Shown piece by piece: positions 33,594-42,773 of a stretch of 64,000 bases of DNA. This DNA is from Burkholderiaceae bacterium (lineage in GTDB: Bacteria > Pseudomonadota > Gammaproteobacteria > Burkholderiales > Burkholderiaceae_D): NCBI GenBank assembly GCA_031291325.1, contig JARLJG010000052.1, forward strand, positions 62,001-126,000, read 5' to 3'. The position numbers were made by a program, and so were the translations under genes. Within the stretch, counting starts at the first letter, position 1, and each line of letters opens with the position of its first letter. Below the pieces are notes generated by a model. The model worked only from the letters and a program-made list of their open reading frames with translations. It was not told the origin of the DNA and made no database searches.

Positions 33594-36500
33594 ATGACTT
33601 CGACTAACAACGTCTACCCTCCCGGACCGGCCTCGATTCCCGAAAACCTGACTGCCGCCACGCCGCGCTACAAGCGCCATGCGTGGATTGCGGTGGCGGC
33701 GCTGTTATTGTTCGCGTTCGTCTACGTCGGACTGGCCGCCTGGTTTTGCTGGCAGGCGTGGCATATGCTGGCCAGCGGCTTCGCCGGCGGCGAACATGCT
33801 GTGCTGGGGTTCATGCTGGGGATACCGTCGGCCTTTCTTGCCGCGTTCATGGTCAAGGGGCTGTTCTTCGTCAAGCAGGGTAGCCAATCGACCGACATCG
33901 AACTGAAGCCGGAAGATGAGCCGGCCTTGTTCGAATTCCTGTATAAGCTGGCCGACCAGGCGCAGGCGCCGCGCCCGCATCGGGTCTATGCCAGCGCGGC
34001 AGTCAATGCGGCGGTGTTTTACGATTTGTCGATAGTCAATTTCCTTTTTCCGAGCCGGAAAAATCTTGAAATCGGGCTGGCGCTGGTGAACGTGCTGACG
34101 CTGGGCGAATTGAAGGCAGTGCTGGCGCATGAATTCGGTCATTTTGCGCAGCGTTCGATGGCGGTGGGCCGCTGGGTGTATATCGCGCAGCAGATTGCCG
34201 GGCACATGGTGGCGCGGCGCGACGGCTTCGATCGCGTGCTGGCCGGCTTGGCGCGCTTCGATATCCGGGTCGCCTGGATCGGCTGGCTGCTGTCGCTGGT
34301 CGTCTGGTCGATCCGCTCGTTGATCGAATTGAGCTTCCGTCTGTTGTTGCTGGCGCAACGCGCGTTGTCGCGCGAAATGGAAATGCAAGCCGATCTGGTC
34401 GCGGTATCGTTGACCGGCAGCGACGCGTTGATGCACGCGTTGCACAAGATGTCGGCTGCCGACGATGCCTGGGCGCGCACTATCGTATTCGCCAATCGCG
34501 AATATGGCAAAGGCCGCCAGATCCCCGATTTGCTGAGCATCCAGAGCCGCGTCGTCGATCATTTGCGGGTGGCTTACGACGATTTGCAATACGGCCGTTC
34601 GCCGCAGCCGCCGGAGCGCGAGCCGGCTGCGCATCGCGTCTTCAAGGTCGACTTTGCGCGGCCGCCGCAAATGTGGTCGACCCATCCGTTGAACCATGAG
34701 CGCGAGCAAAATGCCAAGAAGACCTACGTGGCGGCGCCGCTCGACAATCGCAGTGCCTGGGTGGTGTTCAGCGATGCCAAGGCGTTGCGCGCGCGCGTTT
34801 CGGCGGCGATGATCAGCCAGACCAGGCAAGACGTGACGCTGCAATCCGAGCAGCAGGCGATCGAGAGCCTGGATCAGGAATATCGGAAGGAATTTCTCAA
34901 TCGCTTTTACCGCAGCGCCTATCTGGGGCGGTCGGTGGTGCGGCACGCCGCGAAAGTGAGCGATTTGTACGAAAATTTCGCGCCGTTGCCGGACGATGCG
35001 TTGGCGCGGCTATATCCTGCCGAGTTGAGCGCCGAACTGGAAGCGCTGCGCGAATTGCAGCGCGAGACGGCGATGCTGAAAGCGATTCGCGACGGCGCCA
35101 TGCAGGCCGCCGGCAGCGCCACCCGTTATCGCGGACGCGAGCTGCGGCGCAAGGATTTGCCGGCAGCGATTGCCGAAGCCGAACAGGAATTGACAGCGCA
35201 GGAAAACAAGATCCTCGCGCACGATCGGCTGTGCCGCAGCGCCCATATGCAGGCCGCGCGACAAGCGGGCGGCGGCTGGGACAGCTATCTGAAAAGCTTG
35301 CTGGGTTTGATGCACTACGCCGACCATAGCGCCGCCGACCTGCGCGACACCCAGGCAGTCACCGCCAACGTCTATCAAGTAGTGACGGCGGGCGGCAAGT
35401 TGAACAAGGAAAAATTCAAGCGCTTGTTGAGCAGTTGCGAAGGTCTGTATGCGTGCCTGGCGGCGGCCTACGCCAATGCCGCCAAGGTCGTCCCCGGCGA
35501 CGCCGTGCTGCGGCGGATGGAAATCGAAAATTGGCGCAGCCATTTCGGCGAATTCAAATTCGCCGCGCCAACCGACAAGAATATCAACGAGTGGCTCAAT
35601 AACGTCGATTCGTGGATCAATGCCGCGCTGGCTGGTTTTCACCTGTTGTACGAAGCCGCGCTGGGCGAACTATTGAAGACCGAAGCGCTCGTCGCCAAGG
35701 CGGCGCGCGCGCCCGAAGCCCGCTTGGAACCGGCGCCGCCGCCTGCCGAGTTTCCAGCCGATTATCCGGTGCTGGTTCCCGGCAGCGAGCGGCCGAGGCA
35801 AAAGAAGCTCGATTGGTGGAGCCGTTTTCAGCGCGCCGACGGGGCCCTTGCGACTGTCGGCAAGCTGGCTGCTGCCGCTGCGCTGGTGGCAGCGGTCCTG
35901 ATCTTGGGGATGCAGAGCGGGCGTGCCGATTTGACGATTTACAACGGCTTGGCGATTCCCGTGACGGTGACGATCGGCTCCGAGCAGGCGACGGTTCAGC
36001 CGACCGGCTATGTCGATCTGAAGCTGCCGGCGGGCGAGGATGTTCCGATACGCGCGCGCGTCGGCGAGGTCGAGATCGAACGCTTCACGCAACATGTCGA
36101 CAGCCGTCTTGCGCATTACGTGTATAACGTCGCCGAGGCCGCCGTGTTCGTGCAATGGACGATGGCGTACGGCAACGCGCGCCGGGTGGCGCCGCAACCG
36201 CTCGGCAATCCGCGTTGGAGCGAAGTGAATGTGAACCATCTCTTTACCGCGCCGCCGCAGTCGGTGCAAACCAAGTCGGCCGGTGAAACGCGCACGGTCT
36301 TGTCATCCCTGTCCAACGAACCACCGCTGTCTCAACTCGAGGCTTTGAAAGATCGTTCCGATGTCGAACGCATCGTGCAGGCCCATGTGCACTACGATCC
36401 GGCAACCAGCCGCAATCTGGCCGGCTGGCTGGGCGCACTGCCGCGCCTGATGCAGCCGGGCGACGCGTTGGCGGCGCGCCTGCAACAGTATCCGAACGAC

Positions 36501-37400
36501 GTGTCTGCGCTGCGCCTGGAGCAAGACATTGCACCGCCGCAGCAACGCGCCGTGGTTTGCCAGCAGCATCGCGACGCGGCGTTGCAAGCGCCGGAAAACG
36601 CCGACCTGCAATACCTCGCGCTGCGCTGCATGCCGCACGGCGACGCGCAGTCGCAGGCGTTCAGGGTTGCCGCAGATCGTTGGCCGCGCAATCCGTGGCT
36701 GCAGATGTTCGTCGGCTATAAAGAATTGGGTGGCGGGCATGTCGACGAAGCGGCACGTCGCTTTGCGGTCACCGTTGCGCAGATACCGGGAGCGCGGGAA
36801 TGGGTCAATCTGGATATTGCGCGCGCACGCCGCTTGCGTAAGCCCGATGCCAATATCGACGATCTCGTGCCGGGGTCGTTCCTGCTCGATTCCTTCCACG
36901 ACTTGGAGACCAACCCTGCGCAGCAGGGCTCGGCTGTCGCCTGGTCCGAGCTTATTCATGGTAATTTGACGAAAGCATATCAATTCTTGCCCGATGGAAG
37001 GTCGCGCTTGAATTTGACGATTCTATTGGCGGCTTCGGACGGCGCGCCGCCCGAGTGGGTGGATCGGGTGTTGAGCATTGCACCGAACCAGGACTGGACC
37101 GAGGACATGCTTTTGTATGCTCTTGCGCTGGCCAACCGCCAACATCGCGACAGCGCACCCTATCGGAACTTGATTATTTCCGATGCAAATGAGAGCGGTC
37201 TCAAAATGCTGGATTTTTTGCAAGCCCTGCAAGCGGGGAAGGCTATCGATCCGGCAGTCGCTCTTGCCGACCTGTCGCTGCGGGAGCAAGGCCAAGCCTA
37301 TGCGTTGGCGCTGATTGTGAAAGGTCGCGCGGCGCCGCCGGGATGGAGGGACGGCGCCAAGAGATTGTTGTTCGGCACCGAGCGCCCCTACTTTGAATGA
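33594..37400 (+). CDS. Very large membrane-anchored M48-family metallopeptidase
   Basis: The 1268-residue protein has two N-terminal membrane helices (about 31-54 and 68-92) and an M48 zinc peptidase domain with HEFGH at 179-183. The third-ligand motif is E263-M-Q-A-D267, after a hydrophobic pair near 225-258. A long helical region runs to about 750, followed by another membrane helix (about 755-780) and a 480-residue C-terminal part. That part starts with a small beta domain (LTIYNGLAIPVTVTIGSEQ) and continues as TPR-like helices. Common M48 proteins (HtpX, Ste24) are 290-450 residues, so most of this protein is extra. Likely envelope proteostasis; substrate unknown. It lies 73 bp after the RND gene. 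Confidence 0.85.
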   Translation: MTSTNNVYPPGPASIPENLTAATPRYKRHAWIAVAALLLFAFVYVGLAAWFCWQAWHMLASGFAGGEHAVLGFMLGIPSAFLAAFMVKGLFFVKQGSQSTDIELKPEDEPALFEFLYKLADQAQAPRPHRVYASAAVNAAVFYDLSIVNFLFPSRKNLEIGLALVNVLTLGELKAVLAHEFGHFAQRSMAVGRWVYIAQQIAGHMVARRDGFDRVLAGLARFDIRVAWIGWLLSLVVWSIRSLIELSFRLLLLAQRALSREMEMQADLVAVSLTGSDALMHALHKMSAADDAWARTIVFANREYGKGRQIPDLLSIQSRVVDHLRVAYDDLQYGRSPQPPEREPAAHRVFKVDFARPPQMWSTHPLNHEREQNAKKTYVAAPLDNRSAWVVFSDAKALRARVSAAMISQTRQDVTLQSEQQAIESLDQEYRKEFLNRFYRSAYLGRSVVRHAAKVSDLYENFAPLPDDALARLYPAELSAELEALRELQRETAMLKAIRDGAMQAAGSATRYRGRELRRKDLPAAIAEAEQELTAQENKILAHDRLCRSAHMQAARQAGGGWDSYLKSLLGLMHYADHSAADLRDTQAVTANVYQVVTAGGKLNKEKFKRLLSSCEGLYACLAAAYANAAKVVPGDAVLRRMEIENWRSHFGEFKFAAPTDKNINEWLNNVDSWINAALAGFHLLYEAALGELLKTEALVAKAARAPEARLEPAPPPAEFPADYPVLVPGSERPRQKKLDWWSRFQRADGALATVGKLAAAAALVAAVLILGMQSGRADLTIYNGLAIPVTVTIGSEQATVQPTGYVDLKLPAGEDVPIRARVGEVEIERFTQHVDSRLAHYVYNVAEAAVFVQWTMAYGNARRVAPQPLGNPRWSEVNVNHLFTAPPQSVQTKSAGETRTVLSSLSNEPPLSQLEALKDRSDVERIVQAHVHYDPATSRNLAGWLGALPRLMQPGDALAARLQQYPNDVSALRLEQDIAPPQQRAVVCQQHRDAALQAPENADLQYLALRCMPHGDAQSQAFRVAADRWPRNPWLQMFVGYKELGGGHVDEAARRFAVTVAQIPGAREWVNLDIARARRLRKPDANIDDLVPGSFLLDSFHDLETNPAQQGSAVAWSELIHGNLTKAYQFLPDGRSRLNLTILLAASDGAPPEWVDRVLSIAPNQDWTEDMLLYALALANRQHRDSAPYRNLIISDANESGLKMLDFLQALQAGKAIDPAVALADLSLREQGQAYALALIVKGRAAPPGWRDGAKRLLFGTERPYFE

Positions 37401-37583
37401 CATGCGACTTAACGATGTCGTTAGTGGTTTTTATGGCGAATGACGTGCAGATATGCGTGAAATCAGTCTAACTATTGTAGGATATGCCCAGGGGAAATTG
37501 TGGATTATTGCAAGGCCGATCGAATCCAATGTATGTCGCTGCGACCTTTGATGGCGCCTTAAACTGAAAGAGGATATTTGCCA

Positions 37584-38882
37584 ATGAGCGCACAGGAAGG
37601 CGAACACTTCATCTCGGTCGACCAGTTGCAACCGGGTATTTTCGTTTGTCTCGATTTGGGATGGATGGAGCACCCATTCAGCGTAAGCAGCTTCAAGATC
37701 AAATCGATGGAACAAATCAAGACGATCAAGGGCTTGCATTTGACCAAGGTTCGCTACGACCCCGCGAAGAGCGATACACGGCCGCTGCCGATGGCGTCGA
37801 AGCCGACGCCTCCCGTTGCTGACGAGGCGGCGCCGGCGGCGCAGGAGGAAGACCCGGCAATCGTCGCCAAACGGCATCTCCTGGAAAGACTGGCGCACCA
37901 GCGCGATGCGATTGCGCGCGTCGAACGGCAATTCATCAACGCCGGCAATGTGGTGCGCAATATCGCGCGCAACATCTTCTCGCGGCCGCAGGAAACCGTC
38001 AAGGACGCTGCCGATCTGGTTGAGCAAATGGCGGAATCGATGTTGACGGATATGGACGTTACCCTGCACGTGATGGGCGATAAAATGGGATCCGAAGAAG
38101 TCTATTTTCATTCGCTCAACGTCACTGTTCTGTGCCTGATGCTGGCGCGCGAAATGAAGCTGCCGCAGGATCAGCTCAATATGCTGGGCATGGCCGCGCT
38201 GTTCCACGATATCGGCAAGACGCAAATACCGGACAAGATCACCCGCAAGCTCGACCCTTTGACCAAGCCGGAGCAGACGTTTCTCCAGCAACATTGTCAA
38301 TTCGGTGCCGATATCGCAAAAAAAGCAGGCTTGCCGCCGGCGGTCGTCGACATCGTTTTCCAGCATCACGAATTGTTCGACGGCAGCGGCTATCCGCAGA
38401 AATTGCGCGGCGAACAGATTTCCAAGCTGGCGAGCATTTTATGCATCGTCAATACCTACGACAATCTATGTAACAATATCAACATTGCCAATTCGCTCAC
38501 GCCGCATGAGGCATTGTCGCTGATGTTCGCGCAGCAGCGCAGCAAATACGACACCGCGCCGCTAGGCATTTTCATTCGCTGCATGGGAGTTTATCCGCCC
38601 GGCACGGTGGTCAAATTGTCCAACGATGCGCTGGCGATGGTGAGCATGGTCAACCTGTCCAAGCCGCTCAAACCGATCGTGATGGTGTTCGACCCGCAGG
38701 TTCCCAAGGAACAGGCGATCATGCTCGATCTGGACAAGGAAGCCGACTTGAATATCAGCAAGGCGATCCGTCCCGGTTTGCTGCCGCGTAACGTGTACGA
38801 GTATCTCAGCCCGAGAAAACGGGTGAGCTATTATTTCGACGCGCAGCAAAAAAGCGGCGCACAGGAAATCAGGAAGCCATGA
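37584..38882 (+). CDS. HD-GYP cyclic-di-GMP phosphodiesterase with DUF3391
   Basis: The 432-residue protein has an N-terminal DUF3391-type domain (about 5-110: [23 protein letters not shown]) and an HD-GYP domain. The conserved residues are His208-Asp209 in FHDIGK, His261-His262 in [11 protein letters not shown], and Gly269-Tyr-Pro271. The metal and signature positions I can check are intact, so hydrolysis of c-di-GMP is expected. AGAGGA precedes ATG 37584. The stop overlaps the start of the hybrid kinase gene by four bases (ATGA), implying translational coupling and a shared pathway. Confidence 0.93.
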   Translation: MSAQEGEHFISVDQLQPGIFVCLDLGWMEHPFSVSSFKIKSMEQIKTIKGLHLTKVRYDPAKSDTRPLPMASKPTPPVADEAAPAAQEEDPAIVAKRHLLERLAHQRDAIARVERQFINAGNVVRNIARNIFSRPQETVKDAADLVEQMAESMLTDMDVTLHVMGDKMGSEEVYFHSLNVTVLCLMLAREMKLPQDQLNMLGMAALFHDIGKTQIPDKITRKLDPLTKPEQTFLQQHCQFGADIAKKAGLPPAVVDIVFQHHELFDGSGYPQKLRGEQISKLASILCIVNTYDNLCNNINIANSLTPHEALSLMFAQQRSKYDTAPLGIFIRCMGVYPPGTVVKLSNDALAMVSMVNLSKPLKPIVMVFDPQVPKEQAIMLDLDKEADLNISKAIRPGLLPRNVYEYLSPRKRVSYYFDAQQKSGAQEIRKP

Positions 38883-41218
38883 CCATTTCACTGCCGCAAG
38901 CCGTGGTCGACTTGCTGCTCGACCAGACGGTCGAGCTGCTCTTGCTGGTCGACGCCGCGACCTTGCGGATCGTCTATGCGAATCGACCGGCCTGCCAATG
39001 CCTCGGCTACAGCCGGGAGCGTTTCCTGGAAATGCAGATTACCGACATCGAGTGCGCGTTGTCCGACCTGTTCTTCTGGGACGAAGTGCGGCTCGGAAAT
39101 CGCTTCGATCAGGAAAACGTCGAAGGCTTGTACCTGTGCGCGGACGGATCGACCCTGGCCGTGTCGAAGACCGTGCGCGCCTTGTCTGCCGACGGCAGGA
39201 ACTGGATTGCCATCCTGATCGACCACAAGCGCGTCCAAAAGACCGTGGAAGACGAATTGGCGCAAGCCACCTCCTTGCTGCGGGCGACGCTGGAGGCCAC
39301 CGGCGAAGGCATCATGGTGCTCGACCGCGAGGCCAATATCGTCAATATCAATCGACGCCTGGCGGAAATCTGGCGCATCCCCAAGGACCTCTTGCAACAG
39401 GGGGACGATACCAGGATCCTCGACTTTATCGCCTTGCAAGTGGTCGACCGCGAGCGCTACCTGCAACGTCTCGACGAAATTTCCAGCAATCCCGACGACG
39501 AGTCGACCGACGTGCTGGAATTGATCGACCAGCGCGTCGTCGAGCGTAAATCGCGGCCGCAGCAACTGGGCGACAATATCGTCGGCCGGGTTTTCAGTTT
39601 TACCGATATCACCGACCGCAAACTGGCCGAACTGGCGTTGATTGCCGCGCGCGACAATGCGGAAGCGGCCAACCGCTCGAAGAGCGAATTCCTGGCCAAT
39701 ATGAGCCATGAGATCAGGACGCCGATGAATGGCATCATCGGCCTGACCGGGTTGGTGCTGGAATCGAATCTCAACAAGATCCAGCGCGAATATATCGAAA
39801 TGGTCAAATCGGCGGCGGATTCGCTGCTGCAAATCATCAACGATATCCTGGATTTTTCGAAAATCGAGGCCGGCAAGACCATCATCGAGGCCATTCCGTT
39901 CGACCTCGGCAAAGTCGTGCTGGAAGCGGGGCGCACGGTTTCATTGCGGGCGCAGCAAAGCGGCCTGGAACTGGTGCTGGATCACGACCGCAGGATACCC
40001 CAGCGGGTGATCGGCGATCCCGGAAAGATACGACAGACGCTGACCAATCTGCTTGGGAATGCCGTCAAATTCACCAAGGCAGGCGAAATCGTATTGCGCA
40101 CCAAATTGCTGGCCACGCACGAGCGGCGCGTGCAAGTGCAGATCAGCGTCGCCGATACCGGCATCGGCATTCCCAAGAACAAGCAAGGGCTGATATTCGA
40201 AGCCTTCGCGCAGGAAGACGGTTCCACCACCCGGCGTTTCGGCGGCACCGGATTGGGTTTGTCGATCACCAAGCGCCTGGTCGATGCGATGGGCGGCGAG
40301 GTGACGGTCGAGAGCGAAGTCGGCCAAGGCAGCACGTTCATGGTGACGCTGGAATTCGGCGTCGACGACGAGAATCCCGACGTGTCGTATCCGGCTGCCG
40401 CTTTCTCGTTGGCTGGGCGCAAGATTTTGCTGGTCGACGACAACCGGACCAACCTCGGCGTCTTGCAAGCGATGTTTGCCGGCTGGGGGGCAAGCACCGT
40501 GCCCCTGACGTCAGGGCAGGAAGCGCTCGCCTATTGCACTGCCCAGCAGGAAAAGATCGATTGCGCCGTGCTCGACACAGCGATGCCCGGCATGAGCGGA
40601 GGAGAAACCGCCAAGGCCCTGTTGAGTCTCGATAATCGGCACGACTTGCCCTTCATCTTGCTGGCGGTGGGCGGCGTGCCGGACGATGTGTTGAGCGACG
40701 TGTTGCCGGGAAACCATACGACGGTATTGAAGCCGGTGAGCCGGCGCGAAATGCATGCCGCAGTCTGCACTCTGCTCGAAATCGACGGCGCCAAGAGCGC
40801 ATCGGCGCCGGCCAAGACTGCCGCGCCGGCAGCCAAGAGCGCGCTGCAAATCCTGCTGGTCGAAGACAATTTGCTCAATCAAAAACTGGCCCAGGTATTG
40901 CTGGAAAAATGGGGCCATAAAGTCGAGATCGCCAACAATGGCGTCGAAGCGCTCGACTGGCATGCGCGCAGGCCGTTCGACCTGATTTTGATGGATTTGC
41001 AAATGCCGGTGATGGATGGGTTGGCGGCGACCGCAGAAATCCGCGCGCGCGAGGCGCGTGGCGCAAAAAGAACGCCGATCGTCGCGATGACGGCGAATGC
41101 GATGGAAGAGGATCGCTTGAAATGCATCGAAGGCGGCATGGACGATTATTTGTCCAAGCCGTTCAAGAACGACACCTTCATCGAAATTTTGCGCAAGCAT
41201 GCGGGCGTGCGCGAGTGA
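38879..41218 (+). CDS. Hybrid sensor histidine kinase: PAS-PAS-HisKA-HATPase-REC-REC
   Basis: The 779-residue protein has no membrane helix. Two PAS-like domains (about 10-125 and 130-250) precede the H-box with His277 in [15 protein letters not shown]. An intact HATPase follows (N-box [10 protein letters not shown]1 DTGIGIP, G2 FGGTGLGLS). The first receiver domain (Asp566 in AVLDTAMPG) lacks the usual Thr/Lys end and ends VLKPVS. The second is canonical, with Asp706 in LILMDLQMP and YLSKPFK. It is a cytoplasmic sensor that probably passes phosphate internally and to an HPt protein. It is coupled by a 4-bp overlap to the HD-GYP gene, linking the sensor to c-di-GMP breakdown. Confidence 0.92.
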   Translation: MTISLPQAVVDLLLDQTVELLLLVDAATLRIVYANRPACQCLGYSRERFLEMQITDIECALSDLFFWDEVRLGNRFDQENVEGLYLCADGSTLAVSKTVRALSADGRNWIAILIDHKRVQKTVEDELAQATSLLRATLEATGEGIMVLDREANIVNINRRLAEIWRIPKDLLQQGDDTRILDFIALQVVDRERYLQRLDEISSNPDDESTDVLELIDQRVVERKSRPQQLGDNIVGRVFSFTDITDRKLAELALIAARDNAEAANRSKSEFLANMSHEIRTPMNGIIGLTGLVLESNLNKIQREYIEMVKSAADSLLQIINDILDFSKIEAGKTIIEAIPFDLGKVVLEAGRTVSLRAQQSGLELVLDHDRRIPQRVIGDPGKIRQTLTNLLGNAVKFTKAGEIVLRTKLLATHERRVQVQISVADTGIGIPKNKQGLIFEAFAQEDGSTTRRFGGTGLGLSITKRLVDAMGGEVTVESEVGQGSTFMVTLEFGVDDENPDVSYPAAAFSLAGRKILLVDDNRTNLGVLQAMFAGWGASTVPLTSGQEALAYCTAQQEKIDCAVLDTAMPGMSGGETAKALLSLDNRHDLPFILLAVGGVPDDVLSDVLPGNHTTVLKPVSRREMHAAVCTLLEIDGAKSASAPAKTAAPAAKSALQILLVEDNLLNQKLAQVLLEKWGHKVEIANNGVEALDWHARRPFDLILMDLQMPVMDGLAATAEIRAREARGAKRTPIVAMTANAMEEDRLKCIEGGMDDYLSKPFKNDTFIEILRKHAGVRE

Positions 41219-41324
41219 TCGTCGCTTCGCTGCAGCGGAATAGCCGACGATGACCTTGAGCGCAAGGGAGCGTTCTTGTGTCCAAGTGGGACAACTTGGA
41301 TGCCGCGATTGCGCACCCCGTCAT

Positions 41325-41966
41325 TCATCGGAATTTGCTTTTTTTCCCAGTCTTGATATTCAACGCATAGCGCACGCCGCTTTCCGTAATCGGGAAATCG
41401 TCGGGCGGTTCGTCGCCGGCCAGGGCGCCGGACACAACCGGCAAGCCTTCGCCCTTGCGGATCAGTTCGTCCGAGCGTTCATACACGTTCGGGCAGCCGG
41501 TTTCGGCCAGCAGCGTCTGCACGATCGGGACTTTCCAGGCATCGACGCCGGCTGCCTGAAATTGGCAGACCAGATAGCCTTGCTTGCCGCCGTACCAATC
41601 GACCAGCAAGCCGGGCAAGCCGTCTGGCTCGCCCAATACCAAGTGAATCGGTTCGGCTGCGACGCCTTTCTTGCCTGCTGCCGAGCCGTGTTTCGCAATC
41701 GCCGCTTTGATGCGGCGCTTGATCAACGCATGGTCGATCGCCTCGTTTTGATCGAAGCTCCATACACGGGCGCGGATTTGCGATTTCGGGTTGTGCGCGG
41801 CGCGCGCCAGGAATTGCCCCGACGAGGATTGCACCACAGCGGTGGCGCCAGGCTGATTTCGCTCTTGCGGCTTGCCGTCGACGCGTTCGATCGCCGAGGC
41901 ATAAATCCACGGTTGACGATCCAGCAAGCTTTTTTCCTTGCCTTGCTTGATGGTGACGATCAACAT
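41325..41966 (-). pseudogene. Truncated RlmI-type 23S rRNA methyltransferase, N-terminal half only
   Basis: The 213 residues align with the N-terminal half of RlmI: PUA domain (KEKSLLDRQPWIYASAIERV, SQIRARVWSFD), then the EPDGLPGLLVDWYG and NVYERSDELIRKGEGL linker domain. The frame ends inside the motif that opens the methyltransferase domain: IKTGKKSKFR-stop, where family members read I-x-x-G-x-K-[TS]-G-[FY]-Y-L-D-Q-R. About 180 residues, including the whole SAM-binding Rossmann fold, are missing, and the downstream DNA belongs to the hybrid kinase. The 5' end is intact with GGAGAA before the ATG. A stand-alone RNA-binding PUA protein is possible, but loss of function is more likely. Confidence 0.75.
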
Positions 41967-42238
41967 GAACAGGGTTCTCCAGAGTTAAGCTAAAGCGGGA
42001 CGATATACGATTCTTGGAGGAAACGGACGGTGCGTCGCAAATATAATTCGCTTGCAAAAGGCGATTCGGGTTATTTATGGGCGGATTGTCGAGCACAAGC
42101 GCCGTGATACGGCTTACAGTTTATTCCGTGGGGTATCGCGCTGCAAGCGTAGGCTTATCGTCATTGTTCTACGTGGGCGAGGCTCGCCATCGGATGCACC
42201 GGGCAGGGCAATCGCATGAAGGTTGATTGCAGCACGAC
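41967..42238. other. 272-bp intergenic stretch, nothing recognised
   Basis: This stretch lies upstream of the truncated rlmI start and before the first palindromic repeat. No coding sequence, hairpin with T-run or promoter could be supported. Confidence 0.4.
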
Positions 42239-42346
42239 TCCCCTCGCCCGCTGGCGGGAGAGGGGCGGGGGGTGAGGGTGCTCGCGAGACTGCTTGACTT
42301 GACGCGCGCCCTCACCCTAACCCTCTCCCGCCAGCGGGCGAGGGGA
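42239..42346. repeat. REP/MITE-like inverted repeat element
   Basis: The left arm (42239-42278) and right arm (42309-42346) are near-perfect reverse complements. A 26-bp core contains TCCCCTCGCCCGCTGGCGGG, and an outer block GTGAGGG/CCCTCAC is joined by a few mismatched bases. The whole can fold into a long hairpin with a 30-base loop. Each core also contains its own small palindrome (CCCGCTGGCGGG). It resembles dispersed palindromic repeats scattered in many proteobacterial genomes. Confidence 0.8.
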
Positions 42347-42504
42347 TACCTCTCTTCGAATTCGGGCGGGGGAGTAAACGAAACGAGAGCGAGGGACAGC
42401 CTTCATGCGATTGCCCTGATTCACCGGGATGGTCAGTTCCTTAAGACGGTGTTTGGCAGTACAATGAAGCGGTCGCAGGCGATGCGATAAAAGGAGGTTT
42501 TGCC

Positions 42505-42687
42505 ATGAGTATAGTTCTTTTCCCCCTTGTTTCCGAGTTCGAGACTGCGGAGCAGGAAGCCAGCTATACAGCGTGGTTAAAAGCCAAAGTTCAGGCCAGC
42601 CTTGACGACCCGCGCCCGAATATTCCCCATGATAAGGTGATGGCCGGAGCGCGCGCATTGCTTGATTCCAAGAAAAAACAAGCGTAG
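42505..42687 (+). CDS. Orphan StbD/RelB-like antitoxin (stability determinant)
   Basis: The 60-residue protein reads like the short antitoxin annotated as a stability determinant of ParE/RelE-type toxin systems: PLVSEFETAEQEASYTAWLKAKVQ then DDPRPNIPHDKVMAGARALLDSK. A strong AAGGAGG precedes the ATG. In such systems the toxin gene follows directly, often overlapping. Here no toxin-like frame follows. Instead the TAG stop (42685-42687) is part of a palindromic repeat element, and the next gene is on the other strand. The toxin seems to have been lost, with the repeat insertion setting the antitoxin's 3' end. DNA binding (N-terminal half) may persist. Confidence 0.7.
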   Translation: MSIVLFPLVSEFETAEQEASYTAWLKAKVQASLDDPRPNIPHDKVMAGARALLDSKKKQA

Positions 42688-42761
42688 GGTGGGCACGCTT
42701 TTGTGCCCACGCGGGACAACGTGCAATGCGTCCGCGTGGGCAAAAATGTTGCCCACCCTAC
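42684..42761. repeat. Second palindromic repeat element, overlapping the antitoxin stop
   Basis: The ends GTAGGGTGGGC and GCCCACCCTAC are perfect reverse complements. Inside lie GTGCCCACGCGG and CCGCGTGGGCA, so the 78-bp element folds into a multi-part hairpin. It provides the TAG stop of the antitoxin gene. Elements starting GTAGGGTGGGC are, to my knowledge, common dispersed repeats in environmental proteobacteria. Confidence 0.8.
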
Positions 42762-42773
42762 TCGGCTACTTTG

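Noticed and set aside
41146..41328. Frame continuing past the truncated rlmI stop as a possible frameshifted remainder
   Set aside because: The residues do not resemble the RlmI methyltransferase domain and the frame lies antisense to the hybrid kinase gene.
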